The position numbers were made by a program, and so were the translations under genes. A stretch of DNA of 64,000 nt from Streptomyces netropsis (GTDB lineage: Bacteria > Actinomycetota > Actinomycetes > Streptomycetales > Streptomycetaceae). Below the pieces are notes generated by a model. The model made no database searches. It saw only the letters and a list, made by a program, of their open reading frames with translations, and was not told where the DNA came from. Location of the stretch: positions 1-64,000 of the forward strand of contig NZ_JACHJG010000006.1 in assembly GCF_014203545.1 (NCBI RefSeq), written 5' to 3'. Shown here in pieces: positions 1 to 8,581 of this stretch; the first letter of the stretch is position 1; every line of letters starts with the position of its first letter.

Positions 1-134
1 GCGCGGCCGCCCCCCCCCCGCGCCCGCGGGGCCCCCGGCCCGCCCCCCCCCCCCCCCGGCGCGGGCGCCCCCCCCCCCCCCCCCCCGCGCGCCCCCCGCG
101 GGGCGGCCCCCCCCCCCCCCCCCCCCCCCGACGG
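1..134. other. C-homopolymer low-complexity end
   Basis: These bases are almost only C with scattered G, including runs of more than 15 C. Nothing else in the window looks like this, and there is no codon structure. It is most likely sequencing or assembly noise at a contig end. I see no palindromes that would suggest a linear-chromosome telomere. Confidence 0.6.
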
Positions 135-182
135 GCCCCGACGCCCGGGTGGCGCGCACCCCCCGGTGTTCTACTGGAAGAC

Positions 183-746
183 ATGCGACTTCTCGACGCG
201 TACGACAGGGCGATGGGGGAATTCGACCGCCGGGTGCACGAGGTGGACAAGGGGCAGTGGCCGGCGGACACACCGTGCACCGAGTGGTCGGTGCGTGACC
301 TGGTCAACCACCTGACCGCCGAACACCTCTGGGCGCCGTGGCTGCTGCGCGGAGCCACCCTGGCCGAGGTCGGGGACCGCTTCGACGGTGACGTGCTCGG
401 GGACCACCCCCGGCGCGCCTGGGACCGGGCCGCCACGGCGTCGCGGGAGGCCTTCCACGAGCCCGGCGCGCTGGACGGCGAGGTGCACACCAGTGGCGGA
501 ATCGGCGCCGCGAGCGACTACGCGTGGCAGATGGTCGGCGACCTCACGGTGCACGCCTGGGACCTGGCGCGCGGCATCGGCGGCGACGACCGCCTCGACG
601 AGGAGCTCGCCCGGGCCGTGTACGAGATCGTGGGCCCCCAGGTGAAGAGCTGGCAGGGGGCGGGGATCTTCGACCCGCCCGTGACGGTGCCGGAGGACTC
701 CCCCGTCCAGGACCGCCTCGTCGCCCTCCTGGGCCGGCGGCCGTAA
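183..746 (+). CDS. TIGR03086-family metal-binding protein (mycothiol maleylpyruvate isomerase-like)
   Basis: A 187-residue protein of the DinB-like four-helix fold related to mycothiol-dependent maleylpyruvate isomerase. The N-terminal motif PCTEWSVRDLVNHL (residues 31-44, His43) and the later VHAWDLAR (residues 123-130, His124 and Asp127) are the usual places for the metal ligands. Members are small cytosolic proteins, often thought to be thiol- or mycothiol-linked, and most have no assigned substrate. The ATG at 183 follows GGAAGAC. A second member of the same family lies at 27761-28372. The family call is firm; the substrate is unknown. Confidence 0.85.
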   Translation: MRLLDAYDRAMGEFDRRVHEVDKGQWPADTPCTEWSVRDLVNHLTAEHLWAPWLLRGATLAEVGDRFDGDVLGDHPRRAWDRAATASREAFHEPGALDGEVHTSGGIGAASDYAWQMVGDLTVHAWDLARGIGGDDRLDEELARAVYEIVGPQVKSWQGAGIFDPPVTVPEDSPVQDRLVALLGRRP

Positions 747-747
747 A

Positions 748-815
748 GCATCGGCGGCCGTAAGGCATCGGCGGCCGTAAGGCATCGGCGGCCGTAAGGC
801 ATCGGCGGCCGTGAC
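748..815. repeat. 17-bp tandem repeat, four copies
   Basis: The unit GCATCGGCGGCCGTAAG is present three times exactly and a fourth time ending in GTGAC. The end of the preceding gene (GGCGGCCGTAA, with its stop codon) is itself a partial copy. The array may have arisen by slippage from the gene's own 3' end, giving extra in-frame or out-of-frame TAA codons. No function is evident. Confidence 0.85.
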
Positions 816-958
816 GCCGGGCGCGCCCGCCCTCCGGTCCGGCGGCCGGTGGACACCCGTCCGCGACGGGCAGACCATGGAGAGAGCCCCTGTCGCGCCC
901 CTCCGGCGCGCGGCGCCGGCCGACGGGCGCGGCCCGTGCGGCGGGAGTGTGACAGGAC

Positions 959-2062
959 ATGACCATCCAATCGGCGCCGATCGACACCGATCGGCGGGAC
1001 GCCTTCGTCGGGCGCCTGTTCGACGCGGGGACCGGCACACTCGAGCTGGTCTGCGTATACCTCGGAGACAAGCTCGGCCTGTACCGGGCGCTGGCCGATC
1101 ACGGCCCGCTGACCACACCCGGGCTCGCGGACGCCGCCGGCATCCACGAACGGTACGCCCGGGAATGGCTGGAGCAGGAGGCCACCGCGGGGATCCTGGA
1201 CGTCGACGACCCGGCCCGGCCCGACGGAGAGCGGCGCTACACGCTGCCGCCGGAGCACGCCGAGGTGCTGCTCGACGGGGACAGCCTCAACTACCTCGGC
1301 TTCCTCGGATGGCTGATCGGCGGGATGATGCAGCCGCGCACCGGTCTGCTGATGGATGCCTTCCGCACCGGCGGCGGCGTGCCGGCCGCCGTGTACGGCA
1401 GCGACGTCCGCGAGATGATCGCCGCGGGCAACCGGCCCCAGTTCCTCCATCTGCTGGCCGACGCATGGCTGCCCGCCGTCCCCGAGGTGCACGCCCGGCT
1501 GCTCGCCGATCCACCGGCGCGCATCGCCGACATCGCCTGCGGCGCCGGCTGGTCGACCATCGTGATGGCCAAGGCCTACCCCAAGGCCACCGTCGACGGC
1601 TACGACCTCGATGCCGCCGCCATCCACGACGCCCACGCCAACGCCAGGGCGGAGGGCGTCTCGGACCGGGTCCACTTCCGGGCGCGCGACGCCGCCGATC
1701 CGGACATCGCCGGCTGCTACGACCTGGTCACCGTCTTCGAGGCGATCCATGACATGGCCCGCCTGGTCGACGTGCTCCGCACCATCCGGCGGATCACGGC
1801 GGAGGGCGGCGTGGCGCTGATCGCCGACGAGCGGGTGCCGGACACGTTCGAGGCACCGGCTGACGAGATCCAGCGGTTCTTCTACGGGGTGAGCGTGCTG
1901 TACTGCCTGCCCACGGGCATGGCCGAGCAGCCGTCCGCCGCCACCGGCACGGTCATGCGGACGCCCATATTCCGCGAGTACGCCCAGCGGGCCGGCTACG
2001 ACGACATCGAGATCCTCCCGATCGAGCACATGTTCTGGCGGCTGTATCTCCTGCGCCGCTGA
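959..2062 (+). CDS. SAM-dependent methyltransferase, winged-helix type (Rv2258c-like)
   Basis: A 367-residue protein with an N-terminal winged-helix/dimerisation region (about residues 15-100, LGLYRALADHGPLT...ERYAREWLE) and a C-terminal class I methyltransferase domain. Motif I is IADIACGAGW at 188-197, and an acidic residue ends the second strand at GYDLD. The architecture and the Y..REWLE signature match the mycobacterial Rv2258c family, whose small-molecule acceptor is unknown. The start ATG at 959 gives the full N-terminal domain. It is followed within 50 bp by the convergent dehydrogenase remnant. The methyltransferase call is confident; the substrate is not known. Confidence 0.88.
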   Translation: MTIQSAPIDTDRRDAFVGRLFDAGTGTLELVCVYLGDKLGLYRALADHGPLTTPGLADAAGIHERYAREWLEQEATAGILDVDDPARPDGERRYTLPPEHAEVLLDGDSLNYLGFLGWLIGGMMQPRTGLLMDAFRTGGGVPAAVYGSDVREMIAAGNRPQFLHLLADAWLPAVPEVHARLLADPPARIADIACGAGWSTIVMAKAYPKATVDGYDLDAAAIHDAHANARAEGVSDRVHFRARDAADPDIAGCYDLVTVFEAIHDMARLVDVLRTIRRITAEGGVALIADERVPDTFEAPADEIQRFFYGVSVLYCLPTGMAEQPSAATGTVMRTPIFREYAQRAGYDDIEILPIEHMFWRLYLLRR

Positions 2063-2112
2063 GCTCGTGATTCACGGTCCGGGTGGGACATGCGCCTCGA
2101 ACTCGATCGCGA

Positions 2113-2522
2113 TCAGTTCTGGGCGGTGGGCCGGATGACGATCTCGTTCATGCCGACGGTCGCAGGTTGCTCGATGGCGAACGCGATGGCTCGGGCGATC
2201 GCCTCCGGCGGGATCGCGATCCGGTCCCGCATCTCCGTGTTCCGTGCTCGGACCTGCGGATTCGTTGATGCCTCGGCGAAGGGAGTGCCTACTGCGCCGG
2301 GCGAGACGGTGGTCACCCGCAGGGAATCACCGGCCTCCTGGCGCAAGCCTTCGCAGATGGCGCGGACCGCGACCTTCGTACCGGCGTACACCGCCACGGT
2401 CGGCACGATGCGCAATGCGGCCGTGGAGGCGACGGTGATGAAGTGCCCCGCGCCCTGGGTCCGGAAGACCGCCAACGCCGTGCCGATGGCGCGCGCCCAG
2501 GACGCGCCTCGCTCATCGATCA
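2113..2522 (-). pseudogene. short-chain dehydrogenase, 5'-truncated remnant
   Basis: The frame encodes the C-terminal half of a classical SDR: HFITVASTAA (the catalytic Ser region), then YAGTKVAVRAICEGLRQE (the YxxxK active site), then TVSPGAVGTPF. The Rossmann TGxxxGIG motif, the NNAG motif and roughly the first 90-100 residues are missing. Similarity begins just at the 3' end of the large NACHT-WD40 gene (stop at 2520), and the frame continues upstream only as Arg/Pro-rich nonsense. The simplest reading is that the WD40 gene arrived by an insertion or recombination that removed the 5' half of this gene. It is unlikely to make an active enzyme. Confidence 0.8.
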
Positions 2523-5500
2523 GATCGGGTCGTCCGCCGCCAGTCGTCGGACGCCCGGCAGATGGTCGTCGAGCTCGCCGGGCTCGAACCGGCACATCCC
2601 CACGACGTGCCAGAACTCACCGGCTATGTCGCCGTCGTACTTGTAGCCGCCCGAGGGTGCCAGCGCCGCCCAGCCGCCCGGCACGCCGATCAGCGTGGCG
2701 CGCGGTGTCGGTTCGCCCTCGGCGGGCACGCTCCACAGCCGTACGGTGCCGTCCTCGCCGCCGCTGGCCAGCAACGAACCGTCGGGGCTGAAGGCGACGG
2801 CGAGGATCCGGCCCGTGTGCCCGGTGAGACGGCCGGTCTCGAAGCCGTAGAGGGGGTTCCACAGCCGGACGACCCGGTCGTCGCCGGCCGTGGCCAGCAG
2901 CGGGCGGCTCGGGTGGGCCGCGGCGGTCCACACCCTGCCCGAGTGACCGGCCAGCCGGTGCCGGGGCCTGCCGTCCCGCCAGACGATGACCTGCCCGTCC
3001 CACGACGCGCTCGCCAGCCAGTCGCCGCCGGGCCCGAAGACCACCGCGTAGACCCGGTCGGTGTGGCCGTCGAGCTCGGCGGTCAGACGGTGCTTCGAGA
3101 GGTCCCACAGCCGGACGAACCGGTCGTCGCAGCCCGTGGCCAGCAGGGAGCCGTCCGCCCGGAACGCGATCGACCGCACCCGCCCCCGGTGCTGGGCGAA
3201 CGTCGCCACGCGGGCGCCGGTGCTGCGGTACCACAGCCGGACGGTGTCGTCGTCGTTCGCGGTGGCGAGTATCTCGCCGTCGGCGCTGAACCCCTCCGCC
3301 CACACATGGTCGGTCTCGGCGTCGATCTCGCGCTGGTACCCGCCCGTGGCGGCGTTCCACAGATAGACGTCGCCGTCGCTGCTCGACGTCGCCAGGACGG
3401 GCCCCGCCGGGTTGAACACCGCGGAGACCAGACGGTCGTTGTGGCCGACCAGCTCGCGCACGCGCCGGCCGGTCGCGGGGTCCCAGAGCCGGACCAGGCC
3501 GTCGTTGCCGCACGCCGCCAGGTGGCTGCCGTCGGCGCTGAAGGCCAGACTGGTGACCTTGCGCCCGTGGCCGCGGAGGATCCGCCGCCCCTGGCCGGTC
3601 GAGGTGTCCCACAGCCGCACCACGCCGTCGTTGCCGACCGTCACCAGCAGGGGGCCGGACTCCTGGGCGCCGATCCCGTCGCCGGGGCGGAACCGGCAGG
3701 CCCAGACGGATCCTTGGTGGTCCGGGGGCCGCTGGCGCAGCGGCACGACCGACCAGCCCTCGGGCCGCTGGGCGACCCGCCACAGACGGACCGCGCCATC
3801 GCTGCCGCCCGCCGCCAGCACCGTGCCCTCGGGGTCGAACACCACTTGGTACACGGCCCCGGCGACCTCCAGCGGTGCCCCGGCGGGGGTGCCTGCCACC
3901 GGGTCCCACAGCCGGACCCGCCCCTCGGTGTCGCCGCTGGCCAGCAGGCCACCGCCCGGGTGGAAGTCCAGGGTGTAGACGCGGCCCGTGTGGCCCGTCA
4001 GTTCATGGCGCAGCCGCAGGCTCCGGGCGTCCCAGATCCGCACCGTGCCGTGGTCGTCGTCGCCCATGTCGCCGGTGGCCACCAGTGTGCCGTCAGGGCT
4101 GAACCGCGCGCGGTAGGCGGCCCCGCGGTGGCCCTCGAGCTCGCCGAGGAGGCGGCCGGAGCGGGTGTCCCACAGCCGGACGGACGCGGCCGCGTCGCCG
4201 GTGACCAGCTGATGGCCGTCCGGGCTGAACACCGCGGTGTAGACGGGCGCCCGGTGGCCGGGCAGCCGGTGGGTCACCGTCCCGTCGGCCGCGTCCCAGA
4301 GGGTGACGGTGCCTTCGGCGTCACCGGTGGCGAGGCGGTCTCCGGAAGGGTCGAGGGAGACCGGCCACACCCCGTCGGGGTGGACGTCCAGCCGGTGGCG
4401 GCACGTTCCGGTGATGGGGTCCCACAGCCGGACGACGCCGTCCGCGCCGCCGGTGGCGAGCACCCGGCCGCGGAACTTCACGGCGTAGACCCGGCCCATG
4501 TGCCCTTGCAGTGTGCGCAGGGCGGTGCCGGTGGCGGCGTCGCACACCAGGACGCCGCCGTCCTCGCTGCCGAGGGCGAGGAGTTCGCCGCCGGGGCTGT
4601 AGGAGACGGGCTCGGGCAGTCGGCTGGTGCGCATGTCGAAGCCGTACGGGACGCCGACCGCGGCGGGCCGGAACCCCGTGCCGGCGGACAGGCCGGGCGC
4701 GATGGCGGCCGTGCTCAGCTCGGGGGTGGCCGGGGCGGCGGGGTCGAACTCGGCGTTGATCAGAGCCGCCTGGTGCCAGCGGCTGCCGTCGAGCCGGGCG
4801 CCGCGCAGATCGGTCCCGATCAGCCGGGCGCCGCGGACGTCGGCGCCGCGCAGATCCGTGCCGGTGAGATGGGCGTCGTCGAGCCGGGCGCCGGTGAGGC
4901 GGGTGTCGCGCAGGACGGCCCCGGAGAGGTCGGCCCCGACGAGGCTGGCGTCGGTGAGGTCGGCGCGGGTGAGGTCGACGCCGGAGAAGTCGCGGTAGGA
5001 GAGGTCCTCGCCGGCGAGGAGGGCGCCGCGCAGATCGGTGTGCGCGGGCACCCGGAGCCTGCTGAGGATCTTGACGGCGTTGGCCCTGGCGGTCTCGTCG
5101 TCCTCGCAGGCGCGGTCCCTCGCGTCCGGGGCGGTGCCGTCGGCCAGCGTCCGCTCCGCCCATTGCTGGCAGGCCCGGTGGTCGGCGAGGTCGCAGAGGA
5201 ACTCGACGGCCAGCTGGCTCAGCGGGCGGCGGGCGAGCAGACCGACCTCGCTCCGGTCGCCGTGGCCGAGCCGGGTCGCGGCCTCGCGGGCGACCAGCCA
5301 CTCGACCACGGAGCCGTGGATGAACTGGAACAGGCCTTCGTCGGTGCGCACCAGGAGACTGCCGGATCCGACGGCGTGCGCGGCCTGGCTGACCGACAGC
5401 CTGCTGTCCGCCAGCCCGCTCAGCACCTCCGCCACATCGGTCAGCTCGTCCAGGCGGAGGGCGCCCTCGCCGCTCTCCCACAGACGCAGGGCGAGGGTCG

Positions 5501-8500
5501 TCACCGCCCGCCAGAGCTGGCGCAGGCTGAGGCCCGGGAGGCTGCCGGGGCTTCCTTGGCCGCGCCGCTCCTCGAACTGGAGCCAGGACGTGAACACCTC
5601 TTCGTACAGCCCGGCGGGGCTGAGGGCGCGGCCCGCGCCCGCGACCGCGCGCAGCCGTTCGTGGTCGAGGTCGGCGACGAAGCTGAGCAGGCGGGGGTTG
5701 CGGCAGAGGGAGAACAGGTCGGGGATGCCTTCCAGCAGCCGGACCCGGCGGTCGGCGGCGTGCTCGTCCCCGTAGCGGTTCACGAGATAGGTGCGGATCT
5801 GCTGCGGGGAGAATTCCTGCAGGGCGAGGACGCGGCGCTGCGGGAGCAGCCCGACGCGCTCGCCGAGCGCGGTGAGCACCTGGGCCTGGGACCTGAAGTG
5901 CTGGGTGCGGCTGCTGACCACGATCTTGGCGCTGTCCACCGCGGCGTCGAGCAGCACCTGGAGGTGGTCGGCGGCCCGGTCGTAGCTGACCTGGTTGACC
6001 AGTTCGTCGAACCCGTCGAAGAGCAGGACGATGCGGCCCTGCCGGAGCATGTAGCGGAAGGCGCGCAGGTCGATGGTGTCGACGCCGTGGCTCGCCAGGT
6101 GTGCGGCGACGAGCCCGTCGAGGGTGTGGGCCTTGTCGAGGGCGCTCAGCTGGATCAGCAGGGGGACCAGGTGGGGCAGTTCCTCGGGGAGGCGGCGGGC
6201 CAGCTCGCGCAGGCCGAAGGTCTTGCCGTGCCCGAAGTCGCCGAGGAGTAACACGAAACGGCCGTGGTCGGCTTCGAGCAGCCGCAGGAGGTCCTCCACG
6301 AGCCCGTCGCGCTCCGCGCCGCCGAGGCGTTCGATCTCGCGGTAGCGCTGGGGGAGGTAGAGGCCCGGCTGGTACTGGAGGTCGGTGCTCAGCCGTTCGG
6401 TCTGGGCGGCCACATAGCCGCGCAGGTCGAGCAGCCCCTGGAATTCGGTGAAGCTGCGGATGAGGACGCCCCGGCGGCGGGCGCGCTCGCGCAGTTCGCG
6501 CGGCGGTGGTGGACCGTCGTGGACGAGTTCGGCGTCGGGCTCGGTGTCGGAGGCGTAGATGTGGTCGATGAAGCGGTCGACGTCCTCCGTTTGGGGGGTG
6601 CCGACGTGGACGGCCACCCGCTGCTGGCGGACGAAGCCGGACTCGGTCCAGGTGGCCAGCAGCCCGGGCACGTCGCCGGGGATGCGGCGCAGTTGGACGC
6701 CCTCGTGCCGGATGCGGCAGACGTCGGCGACGCGTGCGATGAGGGCGTCGAGCGGGCCCTCGACGGTCCGGGCCTCCGCCCCGGCAACGGCCTCCCGGGC
6801 GCCGTCCTCGTCGACCGGTGGGCCGGGGTCGCCGGGGACGGCCCCGGTGTTCGCGGGTGATTCGGTGCCGGGGGCGGGTGGTGGCTGGGGCGGACCGAAG
6901 GCACGCCGGGCGCCGCGCCACTCGGACGCGTACTCCCACGGTTCCCGGCCGGGGCGCTCCGGCCAGCGGGTGAGGCCGTCGCGGGTGACGCGGAGGAGTT
7001 GGTGCCGGGCGGGGGCGGCGGCACCGAGGACGGGCAGCTCTCCGGAGGCGAGGGGCAGCGCGGCGGCGGTGGGCGAGGCGTCGGCGGCCCGTGGGTCGCC
7101 GGCGGGGCCGTGCAGCAGCAGATGCAGCCGGGGGCCGGTGAGCCGGGCGAGCACGTCGCTGTCGCGCAGGGGCGCGGTGCCGGGGCGGCGGCCGCCGACA
7201 CCGGGGCCGCCTTCGTGGCCCCGGCGGGGGCCGAGGCCGCTCTCGCGGGCCTGGACCGGGGCGGCGCCGTCGAGCGGCCGGAGGGCGCCCGGCGGGTGGC
7301 GCAGGGCGCCGAGGCGCAGCCAGCCCTCCTGTTCGTAGGGGCGCAGGGCCTGGGCGAACCAGGCCGCCTGTTCCGGGCCGAGCCAGCCGTACTGGTCGTC
7401 GGGCCGGTGGCTGTAGGCCATCGAGGAGTTGATCCCGGCGACGACGGTACGCAGGGCGGGGACGGGGAACAGGGTCCAGGGCTGGTCGCTGTCGAAGACG
7501 GCGTCGAGGCCTTGGTAGAGCTCCTGGAACAGCCGTGCGTAGTGGCGCCACTTGGGCCAGTAGGGCGGCCGGGGCTGCATCTCGTCGGCTTCGCAGGTGC
7601 TGAAATAGGCGCGGCAGGCGGCCTGGCTGACGTCCTGCCCGCCGGGTACGACCACGAGCCGGTCGGCGGCGAGGCCGAGCCGGGAGCGCAGTCCGGTCAG
7701 GAAGGTCAGCGCCTGGTCGCATTCGCGCGGGCTGCCGGAGGCGGTGAGGTCGCCGGTGACGACGAGGAGGTCGGGGGCGGGGGCGCCGGCGTCGGTGAGT
7801 TCGACGAGGTCGCCCCAGACGGCGGCCTGGAGTTCGGCGGGGTCCGCGCCGCGGCCGAAGCCGGGACCGGCCAGGTGGAGCACGGAGACGGCTTCCCTGG
7901 CGTGGTTCTCCTCGTCGGCCTGCGGGTAGCCGGGCGGGCTCGCGGGGCGCCGGCGGCCCGCCCAGCCGGGACTGCCGAGCTGCCGGTCGGAGAGCGGTCG
8001 CGGGATGCTCGCGATGGCGCCGGGGACACCGGCGGCGGTCGGGCCGCCGGGAAAGCCGGGGTGCTCGGCGGGCCGGGCCCGCCCGTCCAGCGCCTGGCCG
8101 ACGCGGGTGAGCAGCAGGTCGCGTGCGGCGGCGGTGTCGTGGACGGCGACCAGGTCGACATAGGTGATCGTGGCGAGCAGGCCCTCGACCGGGATGTCCT
8201 CGACGCGGACGGTGATCAGTCTGCGCTCGGGGGCGTCGGGGTCGGCGCGCAGCGCGGCCTGCCACTCCATCCGGCCGTAGCGGGAGCGCTCGTAGTTGCG
8301 GGAGAGGATGGCGATGACGGCGACGGACTCGCTGACGCCGCGGTCCATGAAGTCGACGAAGTTCGTCCCCGGCACGAAGTCCCACGCCTGGATGACGGTG
8401 CGGTACCCGGCTTCCTCCAGGGTCCACGCTATCCAGGCCGCCCAGCGCTCGTCGGCCGGCGAGTAACTGATGAAGAAGTCCAACGGCCGCTGCTGTCCCG

Positions 8501-8531
8501 CGAGTTCCTGGCGTAGGACCATGGACCCCAT
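2520..8531 (-). CDS. TIR - phosphoesterase-like - NACHT - pentapeptide - WD40 NLR-like protein
   Basis: About 2003 residues in five blocks. (1) TIR domain, about 17-115: DFFISYSPADERW, then RNYERSRYGRMEW with the likely NAD-hydrolase Glu near residue 89. (2) A calcineurin-like phosphoesterase fold, about 215-480, whose metal motifs are mostly gone: VLHLAGPGFG for LHLSDLHFG, VPGGQDV for VPGNHDV, LHGPAG for GHTH; only VTGDLT is intact. (3) NACHT NTPase with Walker A GDFGHGKT (about 764-771) and Walker B RIVLLFDGFDEL. (4) Pentapeptide repeats of A(D/N)LxG type, about 1170-1280. (5) Fifteen WD40 blades of the form LLATGxxDGxVRLWD, then a GGWAAL...FWHVVGMCRF cap seen in other bacterial WD40 NLRs. 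This is the plan of bacterial NLR-like sensors, so antiphage defence or signalling is likely; that is inference. The start is uncertain (ATG 8531 or 8522, no clear ribosome site). Confidence 0.85.
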   Translation of the reverse strand: MGSMVLRQELAGQQRPLDFFISYSPADERWAAWIAWTLEEAGYRTVIQAWDFVPGTNFVDFMDRGVSESVAVIAILSRNYERSRYGRMEWQAALRADPDAPERRLITVRVEDIPVEGLLATITYVDLVAVHDTAAARDLLLTRVGQALDGRARPAEHPGFPGGPTAAGVPGAIASIPRPLSDRQLGSPGWAGRRRPASPPGYPQADEENHAREAVSVLHLAGPGFGRGADPAELQAAVWGDLVELTDAGAPAPDLLVVTGDLTASGSPRECDQALTFLTGLRSRLGLAADRLVVVPGGQDVSQAACRAYFSTCEADEMQPRPPYWPKWRHYARLFQELYQGLDAVFDSDQPWTLFPVPALRTVVAGINSSMAYSHRPDDQYGWLGPEQAAWFAQALRPYEQEGWLRLGALRHPPGALRPLDGAAPVQARESGLGPRRGHEGGPGVGGRRPGTAPLRDSDVLARLTGPRLHLLLHGPAGDPRAADASPTAAALPLASGELPVLGAAAPARHQLLRVTRDGLTRWPERPGREPWEYASEWRGARRAFGPPQPPPAPGTESPANTGAVPGDPGPPVDEDGAREAVAGAEARTVEGPLDALIARVADVCRIRHEGVQLRRIPGDVPGLLATWTESGFVRQQRVAVHVGTPQTEDVDRFIDHIYASDTEPDAELVHDGPPPPRELRERARRRGVLIRSFTEFQGLLDLRGYVAAQTERLSTDLQYQPGLYLPQRYREIERLGGAERDGLVEDLLRLLEADHGRFVLLLGDFGHGKTFGLRELARRLPEELPHLVPLLIQLSALDKAHTLDGLVAAHLASHGVDTIDLRAFRYMLRQGRIVLLFDGFDELVNQVSYDRAADHLQVLLDAAVDSAKIVVSSRTQHFRSQAQVLTALGERVGLLPQRRVLALQEFSPQQIRTYLVNRYGDEHAADRRVRLLEGIPDLFSLCRNPRLLSFVADLDHERLRAVAGAGRALSPAGLYEEVFTSWLQFEERRGQGSPGSLPGLSLRQLWRAVTTLALRLWESGEGALRLDELTDVAEVLSGLADSRLSVSQAAHAVGSGSLLVRTDEGLFQFIHGSVVEWLVAREAATRLGHGDRSEVGLLARRPLSQLAVEFLCDLADHRACQQWAERTLADGTAPDARDRACEDDETARANAVKILSRLRVPAHTDLRGALLAGEDLSYRDFSGVDLTRADLTDASLVGADLSGAVLRDTRLTGARLDDAHLTGTDLRGADVRGARLIGTDLRGARLDGSRWHQAALINAEFDPAAPATPELSTAAIAPGLSAGTGFRPAAVGVPYGFDMRTSRLPEPVSYSPGGELLALGSEDGGVLVCDAATGTALRTLQGHMGRVYAVKFRGRVLATGGADGVVRLWDPITGTCRHRLDVHPDGVWPVSLDPSGDRLATGDAEGTVTLWDAADGTVTHRLPGHRAPVYTAVFSPDGHQLVTGDAAASVRLWDTRSGRLLGELEGHRGAAYRARFSPDGTLVATGDMGDDDHGTVRIWDARSLRLRHELTGHTGRVYTLDFHPGGGLLASGDTEGRVRLWDPVAGTPAGAPLEVAGAVYQVVFDPEGTVLAAGGSDGAVRLWRVAQRPEGWSVVPLRQRPPDHQGSVWACRFRPGDGIGAQESGPLLVTVGNDGVVRLWDTSTGQGRRILRGHGRKVTSLAFSADGSHLAACGNDGLVRLWDPATGRRVRELVGHNDRLVSAVFNPAGPVLATSSSDGDVYLWNAATGGYQREIDAETDHVWAEGFSADGEILATANDDDTVRLWYRSTGARVATFAQHRGRVRSIAFRADGSLLATGCDDRFVRLWDLSKHRLTAELDGHTDRVYAVVFGPGGDWLASASWDGQVIVWRDGRPRHRLAGHSGRVWTAAAHPSRPLLATAGDDRVVRLWNPLYGFETGRLTGHTGRILAVAFSPDGSLLASGGEDGTVRLWSVPAEGEPTPRATLIGVPGGWAALAPSGGYKYDGDIAGEFWHVVGMCRFEPGELDDHLPGVRRLAADDPI

Positions 8532-8581
8532 CTTATGCGTCAGGTCACTCGCGGTCACCGCTTTCGTGCGAAGTGTGTGCG

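Noticed and set aside
1..134. Chromosome telomere
   Set aside because: Streptomyces telomeres are rich in short palindromes; this is homopolymeric C with no fold-back structure.
2562..6251. A 1229-codon open frame on the plus strand opposite the NLR gene
   Set aside because: It mirrors the minus-strand coding sequence, has Gly/Val/Ala-rich composition with no motifs, and arises from extreme third-position GC.
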